The position numbers were made by a program, and so were the translations under genes. Shown piece after piece: positions 5,179 through 6,667 of a stretch of DNA of 6,667 nt. Origin of the DNA: Verrucomicrobiota bacterium (GTDB taxonomy: Bacteria > Verrucomicrobiota > Verrucomicrobiia > Limisphaerales > UBA11358); NCBI GenBank assembly GCA_026225155.1, contig JAMFSG010000373.1:1-6667 (forward strand), in the 5' to 3' direction. The notes under the pieces are model-generated. The model was not told where the DNA came from. It did not search any database and was given only the letters and a program-made list of their open reading frames with translations. Position 1 is the first letter of the stretch. Every line of letters begins with the position of its first letter.

Positions 5179-5808
5179 TTAATTTGGCAGGAAGTGCGAT
5201 AATTCCCGTGTCAGCCATGAATGTTGAAAATCCATGTAACCCAGCAGATACATGGCCGTGATGAGCCGCGCCAGGCCGGACGTCAAAATCACCACGAAGA
5301 TGGATGAAAGATACAGGCCGAACGCATGCGTTGGATCCGGTTGCAATACCCGCGGGATGCCTTGATACAAAATCCAGACGGTCAGTCCCACGCCGACACC
5401 CCACGTCGCCCACGGACTCATCCGCGGCGCCACGTCCAACAAATGAAACAAAAAAATCGGACTAAAGCCGTAAGCTGTGAGAGTGAACGCCTTCAAATAT
5501 CGGTTCCGCTCGTGAAAGGTCTGGCTGACCCGCAAAACCAGCAGAGCGCAGACCAGCACGGTCGCCAGCAGCAGAAAAAATTGGATTGCTTCGTAGGCCA
5601 AAATTTCATGCGCCGTAAAATCTTTAAAAATCTGGAGTTTCGGCTGCCATTTGCCCCAGTGATGCAATCCCCAGCCTTCCACCGCCGTCCCCAGCAAAAT
5701 AAAAGGCAGCAAATAAGTCGTAAAAATAAAAGCGTAACCGCGTTTCGTCTGGGCGACTTTTTCCCACGCCACGGCCGGCTCAAACATCAGGAAAAAAACT
5801 TTAATCAT
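5179..5808 (-). CDS. Yip1-family integral membrane protein
   Basis: This 209-aa polytopic inner-membrane protein has about five hydrophobic segments (roughly 25-43, 74-93, 108-126, 134-151 and 165-190). Its opening, FFLMFEPAVAWEKVAQ (5-20), is typical of bacterial Yip1-domain proteins, which begin with a Pro-x-x-x-Trp-Glu-type motif just before the first membrane helix. The motif LTAYGFSPIFLFHLLDVAP (110-128) and the Tyr-Gln-Gly (148-150) in the following helix also fit. The function of bacterial Yip1-like proteins is not settled, so I infer none. It is the first gene of a likely two-gene unit with the 85-aa gene and is transcribed away from the FtsB-like gene across an 83-nt gap. Upstream of ATG 5808, TTGTCT and AATGCT with a 17-nt spacer form only a weak promoter candidate, and there is no Shine-Dalgarno at a useful distance. 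Confidence 0.75.
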   Translation of the reverse strand: MIKVFFLMFEPAVAWEKVAQTKRGYAFIFTTYLLPFILLGTAVEGWGLHHWGKWQPKLQIFKDFTAHEILAYEAIQFFLLLATVLVCALLVLRVSQTFHERNRYLKAFTLTAYGFSPIFLFHLLDVAPRMSPWATWGVGVGLTVWILYQGIPRVLQPDPTHAFGLYLSSIFVVILTSGLARLITAMYLLGYMDFQHSWLTRELSHFLPN

Positions 5809-5857
5809 GCGCGCAGGAGCATTCCCGACTTTTTGCCGAAAGACAATAAAATCCGCT

Positions 5858-5885
5858 TTGGCTTTTGCGGCGTGCGCCCTAAACT
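5858..5885 (+). promoter_or_regulatory. Predicted leaderless promoter of the FtsB-like gene
   Basis: TTGGCT (5858-5863, 4 of 6), a 16-nt spacer and TAAACT (5880-5885, 4 of 6) are followed by 6 nt and the GTG start at 5892. The geometry is the same as at aroB and the 215-aa gene, which strengthens an otherwise modest match. Transcription would start at or next to the GTG. Confidence 0.45.
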
Positions 5886-5891
5886 GCGCGC

Positions 5892-6203
5892 GTGAAAGTT
5901 GATCTCGGCATCTGGAGCAAGCTGACGCAAGCCGTCATCGCGCTCGTCGCCATCGCCATCCTGCTGCTCATCGGCATGACCTATCTGCCGTTGATCCGAC
6001 AGAATGAAAATTACCGCCGCGAAATTGACCGGCTGGATGTCGAAATCCAAAAACAGGCGGAAATCGCCAAGGATCTCAAGAGTGAAATTGACGCCTTGCG
6101 CAATGATCCGAAAACGGTTGAACGCCTTGCGCGCGAAAAACTCGGCTACGCCAGACCGGATGAAACGGTCGTCCATTTTGAAACGAACACGGCGGCGCAT
6201 TGA
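5892..6203 (+). CDS. FtsB/DivIC-family cell division (septum formation initiator) protein
   Basis: This 103-aa protein has the complete FtsB/DivIC architecture: a short cytoplasmic N-terminus, one membrane helix (about 12-33), an extracytoplasmic coiled coil (about 36-70) rich in Glu, Lys, Leu and Ile heptads, and the family signature NDPKTVERLAREKLGYARPDE (71-91). Proteins of this family bridge FtsQ/DivIB and FtsL in the divisome. Length is typical. The start is GTG 5892, chosen because the membrane helix then has a short normal N-terminus and because a -10-like TAAACT lies 6 nt upstream; no Shine-Dalgarno is present. It is the only plus-strand gene, divergent from the Yip1-like gene and convergent with galM. 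I leave the symbol blank because FtsB and DivIC cannot be separated by sequence here. Confidence 0.88.
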   Translation: MKVDLGIWSKLTQAVIALVAIAILLLIGMTYLPLIRQNENYRREIDRLDVEIQKQAEIAKDLKSEIDALRNDPKTVERLAREKLGYARPDETVVHFETNTAAH

Positions 6204-6268
6204 CAGTCCGCGCACAGCCCAACGAGCAACAATTGATTTTTCCCCATGTGGATTTGGGAGGTTGATCT
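6204..6268. other. Convergent intergenic gap between the FtsB-like gene and galM
   Basis: These 65 nt separate two convergent stop codons. The only secondary structure I see is a weak TCCC/GGGA stem at about 6240-6259, without a proper U-tract on either strand. I do not call a terminator here. Confidence 0.4.
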
Positions 6269-6667
6269 TTATTCTGCGCCAAATTTGTAAATGATCGTGT
6301 TCTGATAAATTTCGCCGGGCTTCAATTCCGTTGTCGGAAATTTCGGCTGGTTCGGCGAATCAGGAAAATGCTGTGGCTCAAAGCAAAATCCGTGGTAAGA
6401 CAAATATGATCGCTCGCTTTTGCCACTCATCCCGTCGAGAAAATTGCCGGTGTAAAATTGCGTCGCCGGCTCCGTCGTCCAAACTTCCATCGTGCGGCCG
6501 GTCACCGGTTCATAAACGCGCGCCGCCAACGAAGGTTCCGCCGGCCGGTCACCCATCTTGTTCAACACATAATTATGGTCGTAGCCGTTGCCGAATTTAA
6601 GCTGCTCGCCATCATGCTTGAGGCGCAAACCGATGGATGTCGGTGCGCGAAAATCAAACGGCGTTCC
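6269..6667 (-). CDS. galM: Aldose 1-epimerase (galactose mutarotase), C-terminal part, 5' end cut off by the window
   Basis: GalM interconverts alpha and beta anomers of galactose, glucose and related aldoses, feeding the Leloir pathway. The 132 visible residues are the C-terminal third or more of the family. GTPFDFRAPTSIG (1-13) is followed by GNGYDHNYVLN (25-36), with the conserved substrate-binding Asp at visible residue 30. TTEPATQFYTGNFLDG (64-79) and GFCFEPQHFPDSPNQPKFP (93-111) come next, the latter holding the catalytic Glu at visible residue 97. The protein ends with the typical LKPGEIYQNTIIYKF strand. The frame is open from the TAA at 6269-6271 through the right edge. No other galactose gene is in view. 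It is convergent with the FtsB-like gene. Confidence 0.95.
   Translation of the reverse strand, partial: GTPFDFRAPTSIGLRLKHDGEQLKFGNGYDHNYVLNKMGDRPAEPSLAARVYEPVTGRTMEVWTTEPATQFYTGNFLDGMSGKSERSYLSYHGFCFEPQHFPDSPNQPKFPTTELKPGEIYQNTIIYKFGAE

Noticed and set aside
6240..6259. Possible intrinsic terminator between the convergent FtsB-like and galM genes.
   Set aside because: The stem is only about four to five pairs with a mismatch and neither strand has a run of U directly after it.

Overview
The window looks like an ordinary housekeeping stretch of a bacterial chromosome, with roughly balanced to slightly GC-rich composition. Verrucomicrobiota (a Pedosphaera/Limisphaerales-like lineage) is my best guess. 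This rests on the style of dispersed repeats (degenerate ACCACAGATGAACACAGAT-type inverted repeats, GTTGAAG heptads, and a GCCGGC palindrome read as AGKMPALP inside a protein) and on the absence of Shine-Dalgarno sequences. It is an inference from memory of such genomes, not a search result. I see no tRNA, rRNA, CRISPR array, transposase or phage gene.

Layout, left to right. All genes are on the minus strand except one. (1) The 5' part of panD (aspartate 1-decarboxylase) runs off the left edge. (2) trpG/pabA encodes a glutamine amidotransferase. (3) aroB encodes 3-dehydroquinate synthase, separated from trpG by a long inverted repeat that also supplies the last codons and stop of aroB. (4) An unrecognised protein of 215 aa has a signal peptide and a C-terminal membrane anchor. 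(5) A 178-aa, three-helix membrane protein resembles the Pycsar effector family (PycTM/DUF5706), but no cyclase is nearby. (6) mnmE (tRNA modification GTPase) carries two repeat-derived in-frame segments. (7) An 85-aa hypothetical gene and a Yip1-family membrane protein gene form a close pair. (8) On the plus strand is an FtsB/DivIC-type divisome protein. (9) The 3' part of galM (aldose 1-epimerase) runs off the right edge.

Functionally, AroB feeds the shikimate pathway to chorismate, which TrpG/PabA helps convert to anthranilate or aminodeoxychorismate. PanD supplies beta-alanine for pantothenate. MnmE acts in tRNA wobble modification, and the FtsB-like protein acts in cell division. There is no single coherent operon, and several genes appear to have their own promoter.

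The most interesting structure is outside the protein functions. (a) None of the starts has a convincing Shine-Dalgarno. Several have a -35/-10 pair with a 16-nt spacer whose -10 ends 6 nt before the start codon, which predicts leaderless mRNAs. (b) A 54-nt block holding this promoter and the start codon is duplicated, with 50 of 54 positions identical, in front of aroB and the 215-aa gene. (c) Repeats enter coding sequence in at least four places: the aroB C-terminus, mnmE residues 64-85, mnmE residues 376-385 (a perfect 7-bp x 4 tandem repeat) and the stop of the 85-aa gene. (d) The Pycsar-effector-like protein appears to be an orphan.
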